From contig NZ_CP113061.1 in NCBI RefSeq assembly GCF_026625745.1, positions 310,001 through 374,000 of the forward strand: a stretch of DNA of 64,000 nt, given 5' to 3'. The position numbers were made by a program, and so were the translations under genes. Source of the stretch: Asticcacaulis sp. SL142 (GTDB taxonomy: Bacteria; Pseudomonadota; Alphaproteobacteria; Caulobacterales; Caulobacteraceae). Position 1 is the stretch's first letter. Each line of letters starts with the position of its first letter. Shown one piece after another: positions 1-7,211 of this stretch. The notes under the pieces are model-generated. The model saw only the letters and a program-made list of their open reading frames with translations, searched no databases and was not told the origin of the DNA.

Positions 1-2
1 CC

Positions 3-1292
3 ATTGTGACGGCGCGCGGCGGTATGACTTCCCACGCGGCGGTTGTGGCGCGGGGCATGGGCCGTCCGTGCGTGTCGGGGGCAGGCGAATTGCAGATTTA
101 TACCGAGCGCGGTGAGTTTTCGACGCGCGGTCAGACCTTCAAGTACGGCGATATCGTCACGCTCGATGGCTCGACCGGCGAAATCTACAAAGGCTCGATC
201 CGAATGATCGAGCCGGAATTTTCAGATGATTTCCATCAGATCATGACATGGGCCGATGAGTTCCGCACGCTCAAGGTTCTGGCCAATGCCGAAACGCCGA
301 CCGATGCCCATACGGCCAAGGGTTTTGGCGCGGAAGGTATCGGCCTGTGCCGCACCGAGCATATGTTTTTTGATGATGAGCGCATCACCGCCGTTCGGGA
401 AATGATCCTGGCTGATGACGAAGCCGGTCGCCGCAAGGCGCTGGCGAAAATCCAGCCGATGCAAAAGGCCGATTTTGTCGAGCTTTTGTCCATCATGGAC
501 GGTCTGCCGGTGACCATTCGTCTGCTTGATCCGCCGCTGCATGAATTCCTGCCGCACACGCCGGAAGACATCAAGCACGTCGCCGAAGTGACCGAAGTGT
601 CCGAGGAAAAGCTCTATAAGCGCACCAAGGAACTATCGGAAACCAATCCTATGCTGGGCTGGCGCGGCTGTCGTCTGGGGATCACCTTCCCGGAAATCTA
701 TGAGAGCCAGCTTCGGGCGCTGTTTGAAGCCGCGTGCGATCTGGTCAAGCAGGGCAAATCACCCAAGCCTGACATCATGCACCCGCTGGTGGCCACCCGT
801 GAGGAAATGGCCAAGCTGACGACCATGACCCATGCGATCGCCCGCGAAGTGATCGAAGCGTCGGGCGTGGCCTTGGAATACAAGGTCGGTACCATGATCG
901 AACTGCCGCGCGCCGCACTGCTGGCTGACCGGTTGGCGGAAACGGCGGAGTTCTTCTCCTTTGGGACCAACGACCTGACCCAGACGACTTACGGCATCAG
1001 CCGTGACGATTCGGGCCGGTTCCTTAATCCGTACATCGAAGCCGGTATCTTTGACAAAGACCCGTTCGTCAGTCTGGATCAGGACGGTGTCGGTGCCTTG
1101 ATCAAGATGGCCGCTGAAAAGGGCAAGGCGACGCGCCCTGACATCAAGCTTGGCATCTGCGGTGAGCATGGTGGTGATCCAGCCTCGATCGAGTTCTGCC
1201 ATAAGGCTGGGCTGAACTATGTGTCGTGTTCGCCTTACCGCGTGCCGGTCGCAAGGCTTGCGGCGGCACAGGCGGCGATCCGGAACGCCTGA
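3..1292 (+). CDS. ppdK: Pyruvate, phosphate dikinase, C-terminal part (5' end outside window)
   Basis: PPDK interconverts pyruvate + ATP + Pi and PEP + AMP + PPi. The gene enters from the left edge; 429 residues remain of a family usually near 880-900. The visible part opens inside the swivelling phosphohistidine domain with GGMTSHAAVVARGMG, holding the catalytic His and the preceding regulatory Thr, followed by GRPCVSGA. The rest is the PEP/pyruvate-binding TIM barrel, with RLLDPPLHEFLPH, FFSFGTNDLTQ and, near the end, GICGEHGGDP and GLNYVSCSPYRVPVARLA with the catalytic Cys. The TSHA and C-terminal SCSPYRVP patterns fit PPDK better than PEP synthase or PTS enzyme I. The downstream gap carries strong hairpins. 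Confidence 0.95.
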   Translation: MVTARGGMTSHAAVVARGMGRPCVSGAGELQIYTERGEFSTRGQTFKYGDIVTLDGSTGEIYKGSIRMIEPEFSDDFHQIMTWADEFRTLKVLANAETPTDAHTAKGFGAEGIGLCRTEHMFFDDERITAVREMILADDEAGRRKALAKIQPMQKADFVELLSIMDGLPVTIRLLDPPLHEFLPHTPEDIKHVAEVTEVSEEKLYKRTKELSETNPMLGWRGCRLGITFPEIYESQLRALFEAACDLVKQGKSPKPDIMHPLVATREEMAKLTTMTHAIAREVIEASGVALEYKVGTMIELPRAALLADRLAETAEFFSFGTNDLTQTTYGISRDDSGRFLNPYIEAGIFDKDPFVSLDQDGVGALIKMAAEKGKATRPDIKLGICGEHGGDPASIEFCHKAGLNYVSCSPYRVPVARLAAAQAAIRNA

Positions 1293-1309
1293 TTTAGTAG
1301 CCGCTTTTA

Positions 1310-1365
1310 CCCCCTCATTCATTTGAGGGGGCCTCAAATGAACGCTCCCCCTGCAACAGGGGGAG
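1310..1365 (+). terminator. Nested hairpins downstream of ppdK
   Basis: Two perfect dyads lie close together. One (1318-1342) has 11-bp arms TTCATTTGAGG/CCTCAAATGAA and a GGG loop. The other (1345-1365) has arms CTCCCCCTG/CAGGGGGAG and a CAA loop. An alternative pairing, CCCCCTC with GAGGGGG, competes for the same bases in the first. Only a short TTCTT follows, so termination is plausible but not canonical. The G/C-run arms also resemble dispersed intergenic palindromes. No gene is visible in the 239-bp gap up to 1532. Confidence 0.5.
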
Positions 1366-1531
1366 TTCTTCTTAGGCGTGGCGCATTTACCATATCGGCC
1401 AAAAGACGTTCGCGCTACTGGGGTAAAGTCTGGAAAATTACACATCCCTGCCGCAAAGGTCGGTTGTCTTGTCACAGGTTTGGCCCTACATCATTAGGGT
1501 TAACGACGCGCGGACATAATACGGGGGTTAT

Positions 1532-2212
1532 ATGTCATCACTTAAGGTCTGGGGGCTTGGGCTGATCGCCATGAGTATCATGGGCGCTTTTGGCGTGCGT
1601 GAGCGGCTGATCACGATTGAGACCGGTATCCGGACGCAGGTTGATACGGCGCTGAAAGCCGAAGGTATCGACGATATCGAGGCCGTGGTTGACGGTCAGG
1701 CCGTAACCCTTAAACTTAAAGACGGGGCGACACCGCCCGATGGCCGCCAAAGACTGCGTGATGCTAAATCCGTGGTGATGAGCCTCGATAACGGTTTGCC
1801 CGCCAACTATGCCGACATTAATCTGCCTGAGCTTGGGCCGCAGCGCGTCAGCCTGAAAGGGCAGGGCGGGCCGATATTCGGGCCGGTGACGCGGGTGACC
1901 CTGACGCCGGTATCAGCGCGTGAACATGCCCCTGCGGTTATGACCGCGACGGATGAAGCGGCGGCTGAGGTGACGACTGAGGCCTTACCGGCGGCGCTAG
2001 GGCGGGTCGCAACAGTGGTGACACAGGATGCGCCTCATCCGGCACACAGGGCTGTGTCGGCAGCGGATGTGGCCACGGATACCTATGGCCCGGCACCGAA
2101 AAAGCCTGCTGTGCCAGCCTATATGCAGGATTTGCCGCCCAGTGAGAACAAGGGCAAGGTAACCAAAACCGACTACCACGGCGACGATATATCGTCACCG
2201 GGCAATTCATAG
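1532..2212 (+). CDS. Membrane-anchored hypothetical protein with BON-like N-terminal segment
   Basis: I do not recognise a named family. The 226-residue product starts with a short hydrophobic segment (about residues 5-21) that could be an uncleaved anchor or signal. Residues about 28-60 (IETGIRTQVDTALKAEG followed by two short strands) look like half of a BON-type helix/strand unit as seen in OmpA-family proteins. The remainder, from about residue 110, is Ala/Pro/Thr-rich and probably disordered. It is the first of three closely spaced genes (gaps of 8 and 9 bp), so it is probably co-transcribed with the 30-residue membrane peptide and the HhH-like protein behind it. Function unknown. Confidence 0.7.
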   Translation: MSSLKVWGLGLIAMSIMGAFGVRERLITIETGIRTQVDTALKAEGIDDIEAVVDGQAVTLKLKDGATPPDGRQRLRDAKSVVMSLDNGLPANYADINLPELGPQRVSLKGQGGPIFGPVTRVTLTPVSAREHAPAVMTATDEAAAEVTTEALPAALGRVATVVTQDAPHPAHRAVSAADVATDTYGPAPKKPAVPAYMQDLPPSENKGKVTKTDYHGDDISSPGNS

Positions 2213-2220
2213 GGGGCGGG

Positions 2221-2313
2221 ATGCTTTATCTGATTTCAGAGTTACGCTGGTTTATAGTGGGGGCGGTGATGATTGGCTTCCTGACCGGGTTTCTGGCCCG
2301 TAAAGCCAGGTAG
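2221..2313 (+). CDS. Small single-pass membrane protein (30 aa)
   Basis: ATG at 2221 follows a GGGGCGGG purine run. The frame reads 30 codons to TAG at 2311-2313, giving MLYLISELRWFIVGAVMIGF then LTGFLARKAR: one hydrophobic segment with a positively charged end. It sits tightly between two membrane-anchored genes, and the next Shine-Dalgarno (AGGGGGA) overlaps its stop codon, which suggests translational coupling. Supported by position, ribosome-binding site and composition only. Function unknown. Confidence 0.6.
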   Translation: MLYLISELRWFIVGAVMIGFLTGFLARKAR

Positions 2314-2322
2314 GGGGATGTG

Positions 2323-3063
2323 ATGCAGGTCATGATGTTACAGGCGGCGGTGTTATGCCTTATCGGGTTTGCGCTGGGGGGCGCCATTGGCTGGCTCGTG
2401 GCCGGCTTGGACAAGGCGGCGAAAAAAGCGTCAACACCTCAGCCGGTCGCCCAACCGTTTGACGCCCATAACTGGGCGTGGGAAACGCCCGCGAAAGCCG
2501 AAACTGAGCCGCAGATTGCCGCGGAACCAGTGGCCGAACCGCTCAGAGCCGCGGCACCCGTAGTTGCGCTGTTTGAAACCCCATCTGCCGCGCAAGTATT
2601 TGAAGAACAGGTGTCTACGCCAATAGTATCGCCCACCAGCGTACCCGAAGTGGCTGTAGAGACCGAAATCGCTTATGAAGACCGCAGCGATCGGGCCAGA
2701 TTAGCAACCGCCGAATCGACACCCATATCGACCTTAGCGGTCATGACGCCGGACAGTGTGGCCGCGGCGGTGGTTCAGGCGGGCACCGGCCTAGAGCCCA
2801 TGCGGTTATCGACCTCGCAGGGGATGCCTGATGACCTGCATATCATTTCCGGCATCAGTCCGGCGCTGGAAAAGACCCTGAATGTTTTGGGGATTTACCA
2901 TTTCTGGCAGGTTGCAAGCTGGACACCGGAAAATGTCGCCTGGCTGGCCCACCGGATCGACAATGGCGACCGTATCGCCCGTGAAAACTGGATGGCGCAA
3001 GCCGCCCGTTTGCAGGCAATCGCGACTGGCGAAACAGGCTTAACGCAAGGTAGGCAAACTTAA
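2323..3063 (+). CDS. Membrane-anchored protein with C-terminal helix-hairpin-helix-like domain
   Basis: 246 residues from ATG 2323 (GTG 2320 also possible), preceded by AGGGGGA. Residues about 6-25 form one transmembrane helix with GG-rich packing motifs. Residues about 30-165 are Ala/Pro/Glu-rich linker. The last ~65 residues form a compact domain, DDLHIISGISPALEKTLN and GIYHFWQVASWTPENVAWL then ENWMAQAARLQ. This is the same pattern as the helix-hairpin-helix-like tail found on some alphaproteobacterial NADH dehydrogenase-associated and ribosomal L21-associated proteins. A membrane-tethered binding module is likely; the ligand is unknown. Its 3' end overlaps the convergent NadQ-like gene by 24 bp. 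Confidence 0.75.
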   Translation: MQVMMLQAAVLCLIGFALGGAIGWLVAGLDKAAKKASTPQPVAQPFDAHNWAWETPAKAETEPQIAAEPVAEPLRAAAPVVALFETPSAAQVFEEQVSTPIVSPTSVPEVAVETEIAYEDRSDRARLATAESTPISTLAVMTPDSVAAAVVQAGTGLEPMRLSTSQGMPDDLHIISGISPALEKTLNVLGIYHFWQVASWTPENVAWLAHRIDNGDRIARENWMAQAARLQAIATGETGLTQGRQT

Positions 3064-4005
3064 GCCCTGCGACGGACTAAAGCGGAACTGATCGCGGTTA
3101 TAACTATAAAGCTCAGCCGGTCGTCCGCCGGTGTCATCCTTATAGACCCCCAGCGGCGTGACAAAGCCGGTGCGATCCAATGCGCGTCGGAAGTTTTGCT
3201 TATGCAGGTTCAGGCCGGTGATAGCCTCCAGCGCCCGCTGCAACTCCAGCAGGGTAAACCGCGCCGGCATCAATTCAAAAATCACCGGGCGATATTTGAT
3301 CTTGCCGCGAAGTCTGGAAAGGCCTGTGGCAATGATACGGCGATGATCCGACATCATTTCATGACCGCCGGTGCGCGGATCAGGTGCCTTGCCCTGATGG
3401 CGGTGGGCTTCGGGGATCAGACCGGCGTCGTACAAAAGTTCATAGCGATCAAGGACACGCTCTTCATTCCAGTGATCGAAATCTTCGGGAAACAGCGTCT
3501 GGACGCGCATCTGACGCACGGCCTGTTCCGGGCCTGCGACCGTATTTGCCCACTGATCCAGCAGCGGTTTAAGCTGTTTAAGGCAGGCGGGTTGGCCCTC
3601 ACGCCAGTCTTCCCACGGAAAGAGTTCGCTAAACGCCACCCACTCGGTTTTCAGACCGGTGTGAAAGGTCTGATCCGGCGTCAGGGCCAGATAACCAAGC
3701 GATATAATCCGCTCGGCCTGCTGATCGGCAACGGCATGACCTTCAGTAATAATCGGGCCATAGCGGCCATCATCACCGAACGTATAGAGCTGCTCGACAT
3801 AGCCGATGGTGAAGCCGGTCTGTTCCGTCACAAAGGCCCGCAGTGCCAGATCAAAGGTGCGATGGTTATGGGGCAGGAACGGCCCTGACGGCAGGGCCAG
3901 TTGCGGCCCATCCTGACGCAGGCCGTCATAGGGCAGACACAGGACAAACGCCTGATGATCCCGGATGGTGACGACAACGGCGGACAGTTCGATGACGAGG
4001 GACAC
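3040..4005 (-). CDS. nadQ: NUDIX-like NAD-biosynthesis regulator, NadQ-type
   Basis: 321 residues: an N-terminal NUDIX-fold part (about 1-150) and a C-terminal part (about 215-320) with the look of a winged helix, including GLSRLRGKIKYRPVIFELMP and FTLLELQRALEAITGL. The NUDIX box is degenerate: the position of REUXEEXGU reads RAFVTEQTGF, so two catalytic acids are missing, as expected of a ligand sensor rather than a hydrolase. This layout and length match the alphaproteobacterial NadQ group, which controls NAD synthesis genes; NrtR is a shorter alternative. It lies 13 bp downstream of an HD-domain nucleotidase on the same strand. No nad genes are visible in the window, so target genes cannot be inferred locally. 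Confidence 0.6.
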   Translation of the reverse strand: MSLVIELSAVVVTIRDHQAFVLCLPYDGLRQDGPQLALPSGPFLPHNHRTFDLALRAFVTEQTGFTIGYVEQLYTFGDDGRYGPIITEGHAVADQQAERIISLGYLALTPDQTFHTGLKTEWVAFSELFPWEDWREGQPACLKQLKPLLDQWANTVAGPEQAVRQMRVQTLFPEDFDHWNEERVLDRYELLYDAGLIPEAHRHQGKAPDPRTGGHEMMSDHRRIIATGLSRLRGKIKYRPVIFELMPARFTLLELQRALEAITGLNLHKQNFRRALDRTGFVTPLGVYKDDTGGRPAELYSYNRDQFRFSPSQGLSLPTLR

Positions 4006-4018
4006 TGAAAACCTCCGG

Positions 4019-4636
4019 TCAGGCGTTCAGCATAGCACTAAGCTGGTTGAACCTGTCAATGAAGCGGGTCTTGGCGGTCAGGCAGTCCCACGCATTTAAG
4101 CTCAACGCATAACCCTCCGGCGGATGACCGAAAAAGGTTCGCGCCTCATCGGGTGAGAATCCGACCAGTTGCGTGGCCTCGAAATAGGCGCAGGCGTGAT
4201 CGGCCTGCTTGATCAGGACCTTGATCTCTTTGGGCATTAGGGCGGGCAAGCCGAAGCGGATATGTATGGCCTGTTCCAGATGGTCTTCAAACCGGCGATA
4301 GTCAAAACCAAGGGCCGCTTTGAACGGTGAAATCATATCGCCGATAACATATTCGGGCGCGTCGTGCAGCAGGGCCATCAGCCGCCATTTGGCCTCAAGA
4401 TCCGGGACAATATGGGCGCAAATATCTTCGACAATCAGACTATGCTGAGCCACGCTGAAGCCATGATCGCCCAGGGTCTGGCCGTTCCAGCGGGCCACGC
4501 GCGCAAGGCCCAGCGCGATATCTTCGATTTCGATGTCAATCGCCGCCGGATCGAGCAGGTCGAGCCTGCGGCCGGACAACATGCGCTGCCAGGCACGGGG
4601 CGGTAATTTCGTGGCGGTTTTACGGGCTTTGGTCAT
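4019..4636 (-). CDS. HD-domain hydrolase, YfbR-like nucleotidase family
   Basis: 205 residues with the metal-binding HD pattern: His in FSVAQHSLIV (about residue 66), HD plus downstream acids in MALLHDAPEYVIGDM (about 90-104) and a late Asp in IKQADHACAYFEA. Size and spacing match YfbR-type 5'-deoxynucleotidases and related predicted phosphohydrolases. The substrate cannot be read from sequence. It is the upstream gene of a two-gene minus-strand unit with the NadQ-like regulator, so a role in nucleotide or NAD turnover is an inference from context. Diverges from the universal stress gene across 126 bp. Confidence 0.8.
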   Translation of the reverse strand: MTKARKTATKLPPRAWQRMLSGRRLDLLDPAAIDIEIEDIALGLARVARWNGQTLGDHGFSVAQHSLIVEDICAHIVPDLEAKWRLMALLHDAPEYVIGDMISPFKAALGFDYRRFEDHLEQAIHIRFGLPALMPKEIKVLIKQADHACAYFEATQLVGFSPDEARTFFGHPPEGYALSLNAWDCLTAKTRFIDRFNQLSAMLNA

Positions 4637-4762
4637 GTCAAGGAGTAGAGACGTGTTCGGGGAAAACGGATCATGGGGTGAAACTGTCGCATCGCCTTTT
4701 TAGGGCTAAAGGTTTATAATCGGAGCATAAAGTTGAAACTGTGCACATAAAAGGAGTTTGCT

Positions 4763-5596
4763 ATGACAAATGCCAACACAGGTCACTCAGGCTGGGCCCG
4801 CATCAGCGTATTGTTGTCGGGGGCTGAGGCGGAGCGTTTACCGCTTGAGGTGGGGCTTGAGATCGCGAAATCCTTTGATGCGCAGCTAAATGCCCTGTTT
4901 GCGCCGCCCGATCCGGCGGAACTGGCGCCGTGGTTGGGCGAAGGGTTTATGGGGACGGTGCAGGTATCGGCTATGGAAAGCTTGAAATCCATCGCCGAAG
5001 ACTCAGAAGCTGTGGCGCGGGCGCAATTTTCCGCTCTCGACTATGTCGCTAAGTCGTTTTATGCCCTGAAATCACCGGTGTGGCAGGACTTGGCCTGCGA
5101 GACGCGCCTGTCCGATCTGATGGTCTTCGGGGCCGACAGCGCCAAAGGTCAGGGGCTGCTGGCCGAAGCCTTTACGCAGGTGCTGATGGAAGAGCGCACC
5201 GGCGTATTCATCGCCCGTCAGGCGCTGGATCTTAAAGGGACGGCTATCGTCGCCTGGGACGGCAAGGAGCCTTCGTCGCGGGCCGCGCGTCGGGCGGTGC
5301 CGTTGCTGAAACAGGCCCGAAAGGTCGTGGTTATCGGGGCGCCAATTGGCGATCGGCCGGTCGATCTGAACCGTCTGGCCAATTATTATGCGGCGCATGG
5401 TATAACCGCTGAAGTCGAAGTTCTGCCTAAGGGCGGCGATGTGGTGGGCGCCTTGGTTGACGCCTATACGCGCTTTGGGGCCAGCTACTTGGTGGCGGGG
5501 GCGTTTGGTCATTCACGCTTACGCGAATTTGCTTTTGGCGGCACGACCCGCGCCCTGTTGCAGAATACGACGCTTAATCTCTATATGGCGCATTAA
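4763..5596 (+). CDS. Universal stress protein with two Usp domains
   Basis: 277 residues, about twice a single Usp domain. The C-terminal half (about 145-277) ends with GAFGHSRLREFAFGGTTR, the G-x2-G-x9-G-(S/T) ATP-binding signature, whereas the N-terminal half lacks an obvious copy. This tandem arrangement with one intact nucleotide site is common in proteobacterial UspE-like proteins of the cytoplasm. Start ATG 4763 has AGGAG at 4752-4756. The last 23 bp overlap the convergent FlmG-like gene. Likely stress or starvation role; no regulator is encoded next to it. Confidence 0.88.
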   Translation: MTNANTGHSGWARISVLLSGAEAERLPLEVGLEIAKSFDAQLNALFAPPDPAELAPWLGEGFMGTVQVSAMESLKSIAEDSEAVARAQFSALDYVAKSFYALKSPVWQDLACETRLSDLMVFGADSAKGQGLLAEAFTQVLMEERTGVFIARQALDLKGTAIVAWDGKEPSSRAARRAVPLLKQARKVVVIGAPIGDRPVDLNRLANYYAAHGITAEVEVLPKGGDVVGALVDAYTRFGASYLVAGAFGHSRLREFAFGGTTRALLQNTTLNLYMAH

Positions 5597-7211
5597 TCAG
5601 TTGGCTTAGAGCCTGATCGACGCGGGCCATGACCTCATCCCATGAGGTCAGGTCGCGCGGCATAAAGGCCGTGGCCGCCGGATACCACGGATAATGGCCC
5701 TGCCCCATCTGAACCCAGTTATTCGGTGAGGTTATTATCCATGTCCGTGCCCCCGCCGCCGCAGCGATATTGGTTGTAGCATTAGCCGGTCCCAAGGTCA
5801 GGTCAAGCGCACAGGTCAGCGCGCACAAATCATCCAGATCGTCCTTAAGGTCGATGCCGGGCGGCGTGATGATCTGAAACCCGCGGGCGGCAGCAGCGTC
5901 AAGTTCCGCGCGGGCATCGCCATATTGCAGGTTGATGACGGTAATATCTTCTCGCTGCAGAAGGATTTCCCAGTCATCGAACGGCGAGTAATAGCGTTCA
6001 CGGATGATATCGGTTTTTAAGCTTTTCCACAAAATGCCGACCTTGGGGCGGTTATCCAGACTGTCCAGCCATGCCCGCCAGTGCTCGACGCGTGCCGGAT
6101 CGGGCTTAAGATAGGCGTTGTGTGCCGGAAAATCAGCAGGTGTCGGACGATAAGTAGCGCAAAAATCGGCCATCAGTGCCCAGTGATCGACCGGCGTTTG
6201 CGCTTCATCGAAGCCGTCAAAATGGCGGATGATGCGGCCATCTTCGCGCCGGGTGCGGTGGGCATAGACATGGGCTTTGGGGAATGAGCGCGCAAACAGG
6301 CTGACCAGACGAGGTTCGACCCCAAGGCTTAAGCGGCTTTCATTACCCAGATCGCGGATGACATCCGGCAAAAACGTGCCGAACAGGATTTCATCACCCA
6401 GGCCCTGTTCTGCCGACACAAACAGACGCTTTCCCGCCAAAGCTTGGCCGGGTTGCCAGCGTGAGGCCTTGAACGGGTAATGCACTTCCATCGCCGTGCC
6501 GGTTTTGTGGCGGGCTTCATACAGTGGCCAGGCGATGTCGGTTTTCCCGGCGCACAGGGCAATCTGAGCCGTCGTCAAGCGGACGCTGGCGATATTGGAC
6601 GGATCGGAAAAACCGTCGATACAGGCAAACAAATCGGCAAGGGCAGGATCGAACTCACCCAATTCAGCATAAGCAATGCCGCGGTGAAAGCGGGCCTGAA
6701 GGTTGTACGGATCAAGGCGCAGGGCCTCATCGAAAAAGGTCAGGGCGGTATGCGGATCGTTCTTGGCGTTGACCACGGTGCCCAGCACATTCCACAGTTC
6801 GCTGTCTTCGGGGTGGGTACTTAGTGCGGCTTTCAGCCCGTCGATAGCGGCGTCATATTTCATCTGCTGGCGCTGGCTTGCGGCCAGACCGGCGATGGCT
6901 ATCACATTATCCGGCTCGGCCAGCACCACAAAGCGGTACAGCTTTTCAGCCATGTCCATCTGGTCCAGCCTAAAGGCCAGTCGTGCCAGATCATGAACAA
7001 CATCTGACGGCGGGGGTGACGGCAGGCGCGCCAGCAAAGCCTGATAGGTATCAAAAGCTTCGGGCAGGCGATTTTGCCGCTCCAGTGCCAGCGCCAGATA
7101 GCGCCAAACATCGGTATCATTGGGTTTAAGCGACAGATGCACCCGCGCCAGAGCCTCGGCCTTGGCCCAATCTCCGGTGGCGATGCTGGCGGTTAAGGCG
7201 TCCGGGCTCAT
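5574..7211 (-). CDS. FlmG-like TPR protein with GT-B glycosyltransferase domain (copy B)
   Basis: 545 residues. Residues about 15-215 are tetratricopeptide repeats (motifs such as AEALARVHLSLKPND and ALTFFDEALRLDP). The C-terminal ~300 residues carry a glycosyltransferase-like fold with LFVSAEQGLGDEILFGTF, SLFARSFPKAHVY, GILWKSLKTD, DLKDDLDDLCALTCAL and LGPANATTNIAAAAGA. This two-part layout is that of FlmG, which in Caulobacter crescentus binds flagellins through its TPRs and glycosylates them. It overlaps the upstream paralogue by 4 bp (7208-7211), so the two are surely co-transcribed and probably translationally coupled. Its TPR region is shorter than copy A's. Which copy is the orthologue of FlmG, and whether both are active, cannot be decided here. 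Confidence 0.75.
   Translation of the reverse strand: MSPDALTASIATGDWAKAEALARVHLSLKPNDTDVWRYLALALERQNRLPEAFDTYQALLARLPSPPPSDVVHDLARLAFRLDQMDMAEKLYRFVVLAEPDNVIAIAGLAASQRQQMKYDAAIDGLKAALSTHPEDSELWNVLGTVVNAKNDPHTALTFFDEALRLDPYNLQARFHRGIAYAELGEFDPALADLFACIDGFSDPSNIASVRLTTAQIALCAGKTDIAWPLYEARHKTGTAMEVHYPFKASRWQPGQALAGKRLFVSAEQGLGDEILFGTFLPDVIRDLGNESRLSLGVEPRLVSLFARSFPKAHVYAHRTRREDGRIIRHFDGFDEAQTPVDHWALMADFCATYRPTPADFPAHNAYLKPDPARVEHWRAWLDSLDNRPKVGILWKSLKTDIIRERYYSPFDDWEILLQREDITVINLQYGDARAELDAAAARGFQIITPPGIDLKDDLDDLCALTCALDLTLGPANATTNIAAAAGARTWIITSPNNWVQMGQGHYPWYPAATAFMPRDLTSWDEVMARVDQALSQLINAPYRD

Noticed and set aside
759..1475. 238-codon minus-strand frame over the ppdK 3' end
   Set aside because: Lies across conserved PPDK active-site sequence and the hairpins; no start signal or family motif.
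3196..3888. 230-codon plus-strand frame opposite nadQ
   Set aside because: Shadow of the NUDIX/winged-helix gene; no ribosome-binding site or recognisable motif.
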